13,743 bases of DNA from Bolinopsis microptera (taxonomy: Eukaryota > Ctenophora > Tentaculata > Lobata > Bolinopsidae), in contig NW_026971958.1 of NCBI RefSeq assembly GCF_026151205.1, positions 1 to 13,743 of the forward strand, read 5' to 3'. Positions 1 through 6,490 of the stretch are shown one piece after another. The notes under the pieces are model-generated. The model was not told the origin of the DNA. It did no database searches and saw only the letters and a program-made list of their open reading frames with translations. Each line of letters opens with the position of its first letter. Position 1 is the first letter of the stretch. Both the position numbers and the translations under genes were made by a program.

Positions 1-109
1 TTTTTTAAAAACTAATATTCTTATAATAGTTACTAAATAAAAAGTTTACTAATTTCATATCCCTCGGGATTTCATGGTCTCGTGTGAAACTAAACTGATG
101 TGCCGCGAT

Positions 110-258
110 TACTTGGGAAAAAACTTGCTCCTTCCTTGTGGCATTTTAAATCCTAAACTTCCCATACTTTTCACTTTCAGGAGATCTTCCCAAAACCCTT
201 TCCTAAAATTGGTCTTTGCAAGTCGTAGCAAAATGTCCTCCAAAAATTGTTCAAATGT
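110..258 (-). CDS. candidate exon, unknown protein (left flank)
   Basis: An unrecognised minus-strand candidate exon. It follows an acceptor (259-260 is AG on the minus strand, preceded by a T-rich TTATTATTT tract) and is open for 49 codons to a TAA at 110-112. Its first 28 codons look strongly protein-like: they begin TFEQFLEDILLRLAKTNF and form an amphipathic, charged helix ending in WEDLLK. A possible donor (AAA, then GTGAAAAG) lies at 174, which would make the exon 175-258; otherwise the frame reads on to the stop as a basic C-terminus. It sits downstream, on the same strand, of the left-arm coding pieces, so it could be their next exon. The simple phase join to the exon ending at 1149 does not work without a frame correction. 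No function is assigned. Confidence 0.35.
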
Positions 259-439
259 CTAAATAATAATAAAATTTCAAGAAACACTAAGTTACAGTCA
301 AAAATACCTTTTTTGTGGGCCCAAAAATTCGCCAAACAAAGCGATTTTATAACGGAAAAATGGCCCGAAACAGGCCCCCCCAGGAAATCCATTTCCCAGG
401 AATCCCAAAATTCTGAACCTTTGAGCAAAATCCCAACAA

Positions 440-1065
440 TTAAACCACATGTTTCCCCACCTTTTTTTTACCACTTTTGGTTTTCCGCGAATAAGTCACG
501 TTCTGAATTTTCCTAGAAAAATCTGGGTTTTGAAAGCAGTGTGTTTTTTAGAAAAACAAAGGGAAAAAACAACTTTTTTTCTTCAAACAACTTTTTTCAA
601 AAATAAATTTATTAATTTAATTAATAAAATAATTAATTAAAGCAAATATTTCAAAAATAATATTTTAAAATAAAAAAAAATGTTCACAAAAAAACTTTTA
701 CACGTATAAGGAACTAATTTTAAAAAACCCTTTTTTTTAAATTTTTTCACTTCCAATATTTTGGACCTTTTTCGAAAATTTTTTTAAAGAATAAACCACT
801 AATTACCACTTTTTTACCACCAATGAATCTCCCGCAAAAAAAACGACCTTTCCCTGAATGTCGTAGAAGGTTCTAGTTTTGAAACCAATGGGTTCAAAAA
901 AACATAAAGGAAACCCAAACTTTTTTACCCCGAACCAACCCTTTTGGATTAGAAAATTAATTAATTTAGTTAATCAATTTTTTAAACAAATATTCAACCC
1001 AAATCAAAACAAATAAATTTTCGATCAAAAAATTTTAAAATTTACATAACCACGAAAAATTTAAC
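440..1065. repeat. diverged tandem duplication, ~330 bp units, AT-rich
   Basis: Two successive units share the same order of landmarks: TTTTTTTACCAC, then a CCGCAAAA or CCGCGAAT block, then CACGTTCTGAAT or CCCTGAATGTCG, then CTAG..TTTTGAAA, then AAAGGGA or AAAGGAAAC, then an AATTAATTAA palindrome cluster, then CAAATATTCAA or CAAATATTTCAA. Unit 1 runs about 455-790 and unit 2 about 800-1060. The mirror-image pair lies in the right arm at about 2835-3480. No coding signal is visible, and on the gene models it would be intronic. Confidence 0.5.
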
Positions 1066-1148
1066 CAAATTTCTTCTTTAAAATTAAATCGAAATCCGAA
1101 GCAGTACTTTATAAATAACCATTATATATACCAAAATAAGAGTCTTAC

Positions 1149-1353
1149 TTATGAGTCCTCCAGCTGGGCCAAAATTGGGCAATTGTTCTGACAATTTTGA
1201 GGAGGTTTGATCCCACAAATGTATTCCTGCTTTTCCTGTAATTGAAACAAGAAATTGCCACAACCCTTCCTTTAAAAACTTTTTTGCAAACTGATTTGTT
1301 TTGAATGAGCTTTTTCCGGAGCTGTACTCATAAGAAGTGGTCCACTGGTACAT
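1149..1353 (-). CDS. left-arm coding piece 3, unknown protein
   Basis: A minus-strand open frame with coding-like composition. The called part begins MYQWTTSYEYSSGKSSF and runs to FGPAGGLI. The same frame extends upstream through WKDEQWGA. It ends at a strong donor (ATAA followed by GTAAGAC, GT at 1147-1148) that is conserved in the right arm. No Met start is implied; the exon probably begins further upstream, near a CCTAG/ATTCCG acceptor-like site around 1390-1400. I do not recognise the protein. Visible features are aromatic and Trp-rich patches (QW, GLWQFL, HLWD) and a basic helix-like stretch (FAKKFLKEG). The right-arm counterpart at 2525-2764 is broken by frameshifts, so this arm is the better-preserved copy. 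Confidence 0.5.
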
Positions 1354-1459
1354 GGCCCCCCATTGTTCATCCTTCCATCCCCAAGCTTATCGGAATCTAG
1401 GTCCGTTCCATCCCCCACGCCGGGGCCACTAAATGGTAAACCACTTTAAAGAATGCGGT

Positions 1460-1555
1460 TCAGCTGCCCCAGATGTTGGCGGAGCTGTTTGTACTTGATT
1501 TCTGCTTTTTGAAGTTTGCGACTTTCTGTTCAAGAACTGAAAAGTCTAGCTTCAT
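1460..1555 (-). CDS. left-arm coding piece 2, coiled-coil-like
   Basis: A minus-strand open segment of 31 codons beginning MKLDFSVLEQKVANF and continuing into a Lys/Gln- and Ser/Thr-rich stretch ending WGS. The beginning has heptad-like spacing of hydrophobic residues, suggesting a short coiled coil. The upstream sequence, shifted by one base, reads KHVEKTFDACKGDF, so the exon probably extends to about 1622 with an indel in between. The right arm retains FSVLEQKV at 2368-2395, supporting the reading frame. The ATG need not be a true start. Function is unknown. Confidence 0.4.
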   Translation of the reverse strand: MKLDFSVLEQKVANFKKQKSSTNSSANIWGS

Positions 1556-1619
1556 TCTAGTGATCTCGATTTTAAAGGGAAATCACCCTTGCAAGCATCA
1601 AAAGTTTTTTCGACATGCT

Positions 1620-1814
1620 TTAGGGTAAGCGGGTTTGGTAAGAATTTTTTGCCGAATAAAAAACATCTATTACACTTTCATCGATATTTTTGCCGATCGT
1701 TCTGAAAAAGCCCGTTTCCTTACCAACCTCTGTGGATCCGACTGGTTGGTGTCCTGATCCAGTGAAAGCGTGGGCACAAAAAAATCGTGCAGAAAACCCA
1801 AAAATTACAGTATC
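1620..1814 (-). CDS. left-arm coding piece 1, unknown protein
   Basis: A minus-strand frame open for 64 codons between a TAG (1815-1817) and a TAA (1620-1622). It has a balanced composition: GFSARFF near the start, HAFTGSGHQPVGSTEVGKE in the middle and IGKNIDESVIDVFYSA near the end. After the TAA the neighbouring frame continues as KHVEKTFDACK, so the stop may be an indel artefact. A GGTAAGG site in the middle (near 1717-1723) resembles a splice donor and is conserved in the right arm. The intron it would define before the TTTTTCAG at about 1700 is implausibly short, so I prefer read-through. The start is not determined and the protein is not recognised. Confidence 0.4.
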   Translation of the reverse strand, partial: DTVIFGFSARFFCAHAFTGSGHQPVGSTEVGKETGFFRTIGKNIDESVIDVFYSAKNSYQTRLP

Positions 1815-2114
1815 CTACCCCCCCTGTCCACGTGATTAACGATTGGGTTAATCATTGTAAACCCAATCAATTTCTCTAACAAAGAATAAACAAAATTTGC
1901 TTGATGACTTCCGCCCCATTTTTCAATCCGTTTTCGTGCCATCTTATCAGATCATATTCCGAATGTAATTGGCCTATTGGGCAAAATGTTTATTGTTTTC
2001 CCATTTTTACAGCCATTTTTTCGCAAACACGATTTACAAGTTTATTATAAAAAAACCAAAACGTAGGTGATTTGACTCATGGCACCCCCCCACCCCCCCC
2101 CTAAACTTGAAAAG
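1801..2114. other. spacer of the inverted repeat
   Basis: About 0.3 kb between the arms with no matching counterpart. It contains a perfect 9-bp stem (GATTGGGTT at 1841-1849, AACCCAATC at 1860-1868) with a 10-nt loop and, next to the right arm, a C tract interrupted by one A (about 2085-2101). No open frame with coding character was seen. If the arms were a true head-to-head gene pair, this would be the shared 5' region, but no TATA box or initiator stands out. Confidence 0.5.
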
Positions 2115-2134
2115 GCACGAAAAAACACGATACT

Positions 2135-2460
2135 GCTGTGTCACGCTTCACTGGATCAGACACCACCAGTCGGATCCACGAGTTAGGTAAGGATCGCATT
2201 TAATCAAAAACAAATTCGCAATCTATCGATGAAAAGTGAAAATAGATGTTTTTTTTTTCGGAAAATTTCCCCCACACCACTAACCATAAAGCATGTTCGG
2301 AAGAACTTTTGATGCTGCAGCTGATTTTAAAATCAAAAAATCGAGATCAACTAGATGAAGCTAGAACCTTTTCAGTTCTTGAACAGAAAGTCCCCCGAAA
2401 ATTTTTCAAAAGCAGCCCTCAAGTGCAAAACAGCTCCCCAAAAACATTCTGGGGGCACTG
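2135..2460 (+). pseudogene. right-arm copy of coding pieces 1-2, frame-broken
   Basis: Plus-strand counterpart of the left-arm pieces at 1460-1814. Recognisable blocks in order are CTTCACTGGATCA, CCAGTCGGATCCAC, a GTAAGG site near 2188, ATCGATGAAAA, AAGCATGTTCGGAAGAAC and the frame giving FSVLEQKV. Indels relative to the left arm break the reading frame several times: the VIDVFYSA region is reduced to a T run, and the end of the coiled-coil piece is shifted. The damage could be sequencing error or true decay. If the downstream plus-strand exons belong to a live gene, these would be its upstream exons. Confidence 0.4.
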
Positions 2461-2524
2461 AAAACCAATTTTTTATAGTGTTTTTAACCATCAGCTGCAG
2501 GCGTGGGATGAGAAACGAACCTAG

Positions 2525-2764
2525 ATCCCGTTTAAGCTGGGATGAAATAAACAATGGGGCCAATGTACCATTTGACCAACTCTTGATTACAGCCTCCGAA
2601 AAAGCTCATTCAAAACATCATTTGCAACTGTGTTTAAAGGCAGTTGGGCAATGGCTTGTTAATGCAGAAAAAGGGCAAGGAATACATTGTGGATTCAACC
2701 TGCCTCAAAAGGTCAGAAAAACCAATTTTGCACCAATTTGGCCCACCCTTTTGAGGACTCATAA
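2525..2764 (+). pseudogene. right-arm copy of coding piece 3, frame-broken exon
   Basis: Counterpart of 1149-1353, matching it through AAAAAGCTCATTCAAAAC and GAGGACTCATAAGTAAGACTC. It begins after a CCTAG acceptor-like site shared with the left arm, and ends at the conserved donor ATAA/GTAAGA (GT at 2765). In the frame inferred from the left arm the exon ends with one leftover base (A). This fits exactly the two leading bases (GC) of the exon at 3755, giving a Ser codon across the junction. Several indels disrupt the frame inside, so the longest open frame here is not the true one. Function is unknown. Confidence 0.4.
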
Positions 2765-3754
2765 GTAAGACTCGTATCTAGTATATAAATAGGGTTATAA
2801 TAAAGTACTGCTTCGATTTCTGGGATTAATTTAATGAAAGAGTTTTTTAAATTTTAAATTCCCGTGTTTTTGTAATTTTAAAAATATTTTGATCGAAAAT
2901 AATTTTTAATGATTTTTTTAATATTTGGGTTTAAAAAAATTTATTAACAAAATTAATTAATTTTTATCTAATCCAAAGGGGTTGTCGGATAAAAAAGTTT
3001 TTGTTCCCCTCTTTTTATTTTTTTGGGAAACCAAAATTGGGGTTCAATCTAGAACCTCTACGACATTCAAGAATCGTTTTATTTAGCGGAGATTCCAATG
3101 TGGTAAAAAAAGTGGTAAATAGTGGTTAATTCTTTAACAAATTTCCGAAAAGTCCCAAAAATATTGGAAAAGTAAAAAATTTAAAAAGTTTTTTAAAAAA
3201 AAATTATTCCTTATACGTGTAATGTAATTTGGGGAAACAATTTTTTTTTCAAAATATTTTTTTGAAAATTTTGAAAATTAATTAATTTATTTTTAATTAA
3301 ATTAATTAAAAATTTAATTTTTTTTAAAAAAATTTTTTAAAAAGGGAAAAAGTTTGTTCTTCTTTTTTTTTTTTCTAAACACACTGCTTTCACTAGGAAA
3401 TCCCTTCTAGGATATTCAGAAACGTGAACTTATTTTGCGGAAAAACCAAAGGGAAAAAGGTGGTAAACAAGTTGGTAAAAATTTTGGATTTGCTCAAAAT
3501 CAGAAATTTTGGGAATTCCTCCTGGAATGATTCCTGGGAACCTGTTCCGACCCATTTTCCCGTTAAAAATCGCTTTGTTTGCGAATTTTGTCCCGACAAA
3601 AGGCTTAAATTAGGACCGTAAATTTTGAAAATGTACAACAATTGGGACCCGTCACCATTAAAAATATATATAAAATTTATTTTAATTGGTAACTGGTCAA
3701 ATATATTTTATTTGACTAGATTTTTATTACTAATTTTCCATTTCCACTAAACAG
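2765..3754 (+). other. AT-rich non-coding stretch, inferred intron
   Basis: A stretch without coding character between a strong GTAAGA donor and a TTTCCACTAAACAG acceptor. It holds the right-arm copies of the tandem AT-rich units with their AATTAATTAA palindromes and GGTAAA-rich pieces, then, past the end of the repeat, an AT-rich segment (3606-3750). The joining phase on both sides agrees with its being one intron of about 990 bp. Confidence 0.45.
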
Positions 3755-3976
3755 GCACTAGAAGGACGGCCTCAGCGGAGTTCAACCTCCTCTTTACCGG
3801 TCTGATTAATACCCGGGAAAGCCTGTTTCTGGGAAAAGGAGCCTCAACTCCTGAAGGAACCTCCGAGAAAAAGTATGGGGTTGTAAGTAGAAAGAATCCC
3901 CCAAAAATTAAAGCTACCCTAACAAGCGACGGGGAAGAGAGTGCGGGGAAAATCCCAAGGAAGAGAAACAAATCAG
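3755..3976 (+). CDS. internal exon, unknown protein (Lys/Ser-rich)
   Basis: One of the best-supported exons in the window. It is bounded by an acceptor (CCACTAAACAG at 3744-3754) and a donor (AATCAG/GTATTTTG, GT at 3977) and is fully open for 222 nt. Two leading bases complete the Ser codon from the exon ending at 2764, and the trailing G completes an Asp codon with the exon at 4243. The product starts TRRTASAEFNLLFTGLI, continues through ESLFLGKGASTPEGTSEKK, and becomes basic and polar towards GKIPRKRNKS, like a disordered, possibly nuclear-localising linker. No catalytic motif is seen. The minus-strand open frame covering this region is a shadow. I do not recognise the family. Confidence 0.6.
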
Positions 3977-4242
3977 GTATTTTGTTATCTCCACAGTGTT
4001 CAAACTCAGAGTATGTTGTGTTGGGTTTTTTTAACATTTAGGTTTGAAATTAAATTTCTGATTTTCTGATCACGAAATCAAATTTGCCAACAAAAGAAAG
4101 TTCCAATGCTCTCAGATTTAATGGATTTAAAAAAACCCCTTTAGCTTTGGGTTGGCCAAGAATTAGTCAGTTTTCCCCCGCCTCTATAACCTGGTTGGTT
4201 GTAATCTTAAAACCAATTGGGTTTTCCCCCCCCTCTTCCCAG

Positions 4243-4449
4243 ATAGGAACCGCAATGAAAAGAGGACCCCTGGTAGCTTGTTTCTGACTATCTACAAGAG
4301 AAAAACCTCTCTACACGACTACAATCAGATCCCACTCCGTTTACGTGGGTGTAAAGATGAGGACTACAGTGGGGCAGTGTGGTGGTTTTACTGAAGGGCT
4401 TCTTGGGGAGAAGGGGGGTGACCCTGGCAAACTAGCTTCTCACCGTTAG
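4243..4449 (+). CDS. internal or terminal exon with RTPG motif, frameshifted
   Basis: Starts right after CCCCTCTTCCCAG, an excellent acceptor. The first two bases join the G left by the previous exon to give Asp. The frame is open for 49 codons to a TGA at 4392-4394 and includes the motif EKRTPGSLFLTIYKRKTSL, then DYNQI and RGCKDEDYSGAV. Just before that stop, around the GTGGTGG at 4380-4386, the +1 frame takes over as FTEGLLGEKGGDPGKLASH and ends at a TAG (4447-4449). This suggests a one-base error or lesion. The RTPGxxFLxxxK pattern resembles the RNA-binding domain of PHAX (which has RTPGGVFLNLLK), but the usual preceding glycine-rich context is absent, so this is a weak lead and no symbol is given. 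Confidence 0.5.
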
Positions 4450-4978
4450 ACCTGATTGGACAACTTACTGAAACACCGAAAGGGGTAACTTGTGTAGTAA
4501 AGTGGGAATTTTTTCTTTGGTTTTTTGTCTGTTTTCAAACCGACAATTAACGAGTTTTTAATATTAATAAAAACTAGCCCAAAATCTTGTGATAAAATAT
4601 AAAATTTATTGGTCTAGTCCTGTGATGACTTAAATTCATTATTATAATAATAAAAATAAAGAATGAATTAATGACGTAGATTCCAATTCCGCAGCAGATA
4701 TGGACCGTAGCATGAGCCCCAACACTACAGTATTTCAAACCGGGAACAAAACGGCATTCACAAACCCAAACCCACTGTTTACTGGATTTTGATAACATTA
4801 AAAAAACACCCCAATTTCCCTTCGCTTGCTCAGACTTTATGCTGGTGCTAAACAGGCGAGTTTTGCAACACAGTACAATGCCAACAATAAAATATTACTT
4901 GAACATTAAAAGTTGATACTCTTAATTTTTTTGTTAATTTATTTATAAAGGTGACTAAAAAATCCCTTTTTTTTCCAG
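4450..4978. other. non-coding stretch, possibly intron with repeat fragment
   Basis: No supportable plus-strand exon. It is AT-rich except for a GC-richer patch at about 4680-4790. There the minus strand is open for 74 codons with a Cys/Gly/Trp-rich composition that looks more like a dispersed repeat than a gene. It ends in a good polypyrimidine tract and acceptor (TTTTTTTTCCAG at 4967-4978). Confidence 0.4.
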
Positions 4979-5290
4979 ATTGATGAAGTGATATGGGTTT
5001 CAGTACAACCCACAACCCTCCCCTACCCCTCCCCCCCCCCTCCGACCCAGTTCCAAAGGCTGCACAGCTCCCTCCCCCCCAGATGGAGAACAACAGAACG
5101 CATGCCCCTCCCCACCTCTCCTCCTAGAACACAGTTCCCCCACCTCGAAACACGTTCCTCCCCGCCGCGCAGCCCATCCCAAAACCCCCACGTGCAAGGT
5201 TTCCCTCCTCCTCGTTTCCTGTTTGGCCCTTCAGACAGGATAAAGAGGAGGGCCAGACAGATCCCCTCCAACCCCGGGGTTAGAATATAA
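4979..5290 (+). CDS. proline-rich candidate exon
   Basis: Begins after a strong acceptor (ATCCCTTTTTTTTCCAG). The frame starting IDEVIWVSVQPTTLPYPS is open to a TAA at 5288-5290 (104 codons including the stop), is dominated by Pro/Ser/Arg/Thr, and includes repeated PP and PxxP patterns such as SSPPRSPSQNP. A different frame (DMGFSTTHNPPLP, then PKAAQLPPPQMENNRT) also reads convincingly but has one in-frame TAG near 5130, so the C-run lengths may be wrong and the true frame is uncertain. Either way the product would be an extended, disordered Pro-rich segment that could bind SH3 or WW domains. A weak donor (GGG/GTTAGA) lies at 5279. Minus-strand frames here are mirror shadows rich in Gly. Confidence 0.4.
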   Translation: MDEVIWVSVQPTTLPYPSPPPPTQFQRLHSSLPPRWRTTERMPLPTSPPRTQFPHLETRSSPPRSPSQNPHVQGFPPPRFLFGPSDRIKRRARQIPSNPGVRI

Positions 5291-5587
5291 ACTGCTGTTT
5301 TCTTCTACCTAGCATATAAGATGGAGTTCCAAGTTTGAGGCTTTTTGAGGGATTAATGTGACCCTTGATTCATGATTTTGGCTTTTACTCGTTTGGTTAG
5401 ACTCGCTGTTGAATGTTATCCTATTTGGGTCCGATATTAATGCTTCAAAAACAGCTTAGTCATACAATTTCCATTTTGGGAATTAATTAGTAATTAAACC
5501 CCAAATACTTTTTTTTTCCAAGTTGATAAATTTTGAATTGCTTGAACTTTTTTGAAACTTTGTAATTCCCAAGTTTTAAAATTTCAG
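5291..5587. other. non-coding stretch, inferred intron
   Basis: AT-rich with scattered stops in all frames on the plus strand and no recognisable RNA or repeat. It ends in an acceptor-like AAAATTTCAG at 5578-5587. Confidence 0.4.
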
Positions 5588-5740
5588 GAATGATAGTGGC
5601 CCGACTTTATGAACGAAAGAAATTAAAGTAAAGACATCCAGGTTTGATGACAGTCCTGACATCATCTATCATTGGACCCTCGAGGATCAAGAATAAGCTC
5701 TGTTAGGAGAAAAAGAACCTCTGGCTATCACAAAAATAAG
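5588..5740 (+). CDS. candidate exon, frame-interrupted
   Basis: Lies between an acceptor (ATTTCAG ending at 5587) and a donor (AATAAG/GTAACT, GT at 5741), both close to consensus. The most protein-like frame begins at 5589 (NDSGPTL), then TKEIKVKTSRFDDSPDIIYH and WTLEDQE, then ALLGEKEPLAITKI. It is interrupted by a TGA (5610-5612) and a TAA (5694-5696). The acidic/hydrophobic DDSPDIIYHW segment is persuasive, but two stops in 50 codons mean either sequencing errors, a wrong frame or a pseudogene. Its phase does not join cleanly with the exon at 5895. Function is unknown. Confidence 0.35.
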
Positions 5741-5894
5741 GTAACTAGAATAAAATTAGCAAACCCCCCTTTTTTTAAGGGCCCAATCCAAAAGTTTTTT
5801 GAGGATAAGCCGAAAACTTTCCCCATTTTTGAAAAAACTCCCCCTTTTGGAATTGTGTAGGGAAATCCAATGAATAATTTATTTGTTTTTTCAG

Positions 5895-5993
5895 CCGATG
5901 ACAAACAGCGTTTTTTGGAAATGGAACCTAAGAAAAATTACAATTTTTCTGGAACTAGGGAAAGAAGTTATGTGGGCCCTTCAACCGCGTCAG
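5895..5993 (+). CDS. candidate internal exon, 33 codons
   Basis: Preceded by TTTGTTTTTTCAG (a strong acceptor) and followed by CGTCAG/GTCAATTTTGG (GT at 5994). In the frame from 5897 the product begins DDKQRFLEMEPKKNYNF and ends SYVGPSTAS, a hydrophilic, largely disordered-looking sequence. The leftover G joins the AT at 6221 to make an Asp codon, so the two exons are phase-compatible. An overlapping frame is open longer (to 6128) but runs through the donor into AT-rich, phenylalanine-heavy sequence, as an unspliced intron would. Function is unknown. Confidence 0.45.
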
Positions 5994-6220
5994 GTCAATT
6001 TTGGTTATGTAAATTTTAATTTAACGTTCCCCTGGTGCATTGGGTCCCAACAAAATGTTTACTTATTTCTTCTAATTTTGAAAAAAATTGATCTTTGGAT
6101 TAAGGTTTTTTCTGCTTTAATTTTTTGATTCATAGGAGTTCCATTAATTGGAGTTGTTTTACCCTGCTTTTAAAAAAACGAACGTTTAAATTATGTGTAA
6201 AACCCTGGGAAAAGGGGCAG

Positions 6221-6367
6221 ATGAAAAAGTAAAGGGCGAAGTAGGGGGACAGAGGAAACCACAAGAAAGGCAGTCAGCCCCCTCAACCCGCTAACCCAAA
6301 TAGTAAACCAAACTATTTTGAAATTGGTTTCAAAACCTCCCAATCCCATTTTGAGACTAGCACCGAT
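6221..6367 (+). CDS. candidate exon with one frameshift
   Basis: Starts after GGGGCAG and ends at a consensus donor (ACCGAT/GTAAGT, GT at 6368). In phase with the exon ending at 5993 it reads EKVKGEVGGQRKPQERQSAP up to a TAA at 6292. From 6293 the +1 frame continues convincingly as NPNSKPNYFEIGFKTSQSHF and ETSTD into the donor. A single base missing or gained near 6285-6293 would make it one open exon. The acceptor lacks a pyrimidine tract, so the start is the weak end. The content is polar and Ser/Gln/Lys-rich, again suggesting a disordered region of the same unknown protein. Confidence 0.45.
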
Positions 6368-6490
6368 GTAAGTTCTTGATAATAGTTTATATCTATATTG
6401 TATTGGACACAAAAAGGAAAACAAACAATTTTTTAGGTTTTAAAAGCTATGATTTAATATTTAGTAAAATTTAAGAAAATTGCTAAATTC
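6368..6490. other. AT-rich non-coding stretch
   Basis: Between the GTAAGT donor and the inverted-repeat element, this reads as intron. No motif was seen. Confidence 0.4.

Larger units (their letters stand above)
305..1800. repeat. left arm of ~1.5 kb inverted repeat
   Basis: Reverse-complementing this stretch gives a sequence that tracks 2115-3605 end to end. Shared blocks include CTGGATCA, CCAGTCGGATCCAC, TCAGTTCTTGAACAGAAAGTC, AAAAAGCTCATTCAAAAC and GAGGACTCATAAGTAAGACTC, and the AT-rich TTAATTAA-type blocks and CACACTGCTTTC occur in the same order. The arms differ by frequent small indels and scattered substitutions, by eye some 15-20%. Homology stops near 305: the flank 1-300 has no counterpart beyond 3605. 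It is either a genuine inverted duplication or a fold-back sequencing artefact with independent errors in each arm. Confidence 0.85.
2115..3605. repeat. right arm of ~1.5 kb inverted repeat
   Basis: Mirror image of the left arm, of nearly identical total length and with the same order of coding pieces and AT-rich blocks. Its coding pieces contain more frameshifts and stops than those of the left arm. Similarity ends near TCCCGACAAAA (about 3603), matching the left-arm end near GTGGGCCCAAAA (about 315). Confidence 0.85.

Noticed and set aside
177-516. Long open frames around 177-428 (minus) and 247-516 (plus)
   Set aside because: They run across the boundary of the inverted repeat and across the acceptor at 259-260. 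The alternative minus frame starting TFEQFLED is far more protein-like.
2355-2768. 137-codon plus-strand frame taken as an intact gene
   Set aside because: Comparison with the left arm shows that it mixes several frames of the ancestral exons and passes through the conserved GTAAG donor at 2765, so the openness is probably accidental.
305-3605. Terminal inverted repeats of a large DNA transposon or a viral hairpin terminus
   Set aside because: The arms are separated by only 0.3 kb, with no transposase, integrase, polymerase or capsid-like frame between them, and no target-site duplication is visible at the outer edges.
3747-4037. Minus-strand 96-codon open frame opposite the 3755-3976 exon
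   Set aside because: The plus-strand reading has an acceptor, a donor and matching phases on both sides; the minus frame overlaps it without its own signals.
5000-5271. Minus-strand Gly/Arg-rich open frames
   Set aside because: They are the complement of the C-rich, Pro-coding block and have no independent support.
5883-6128. 81-codon plus-strand open frame as a single-exon gene
   Set aside because: It starts inside the acceptor tract of the 5895 exon and continues past a donor into AT-rich sequence, giving a Phe/Leu-heavy tail typical of read-through intron.
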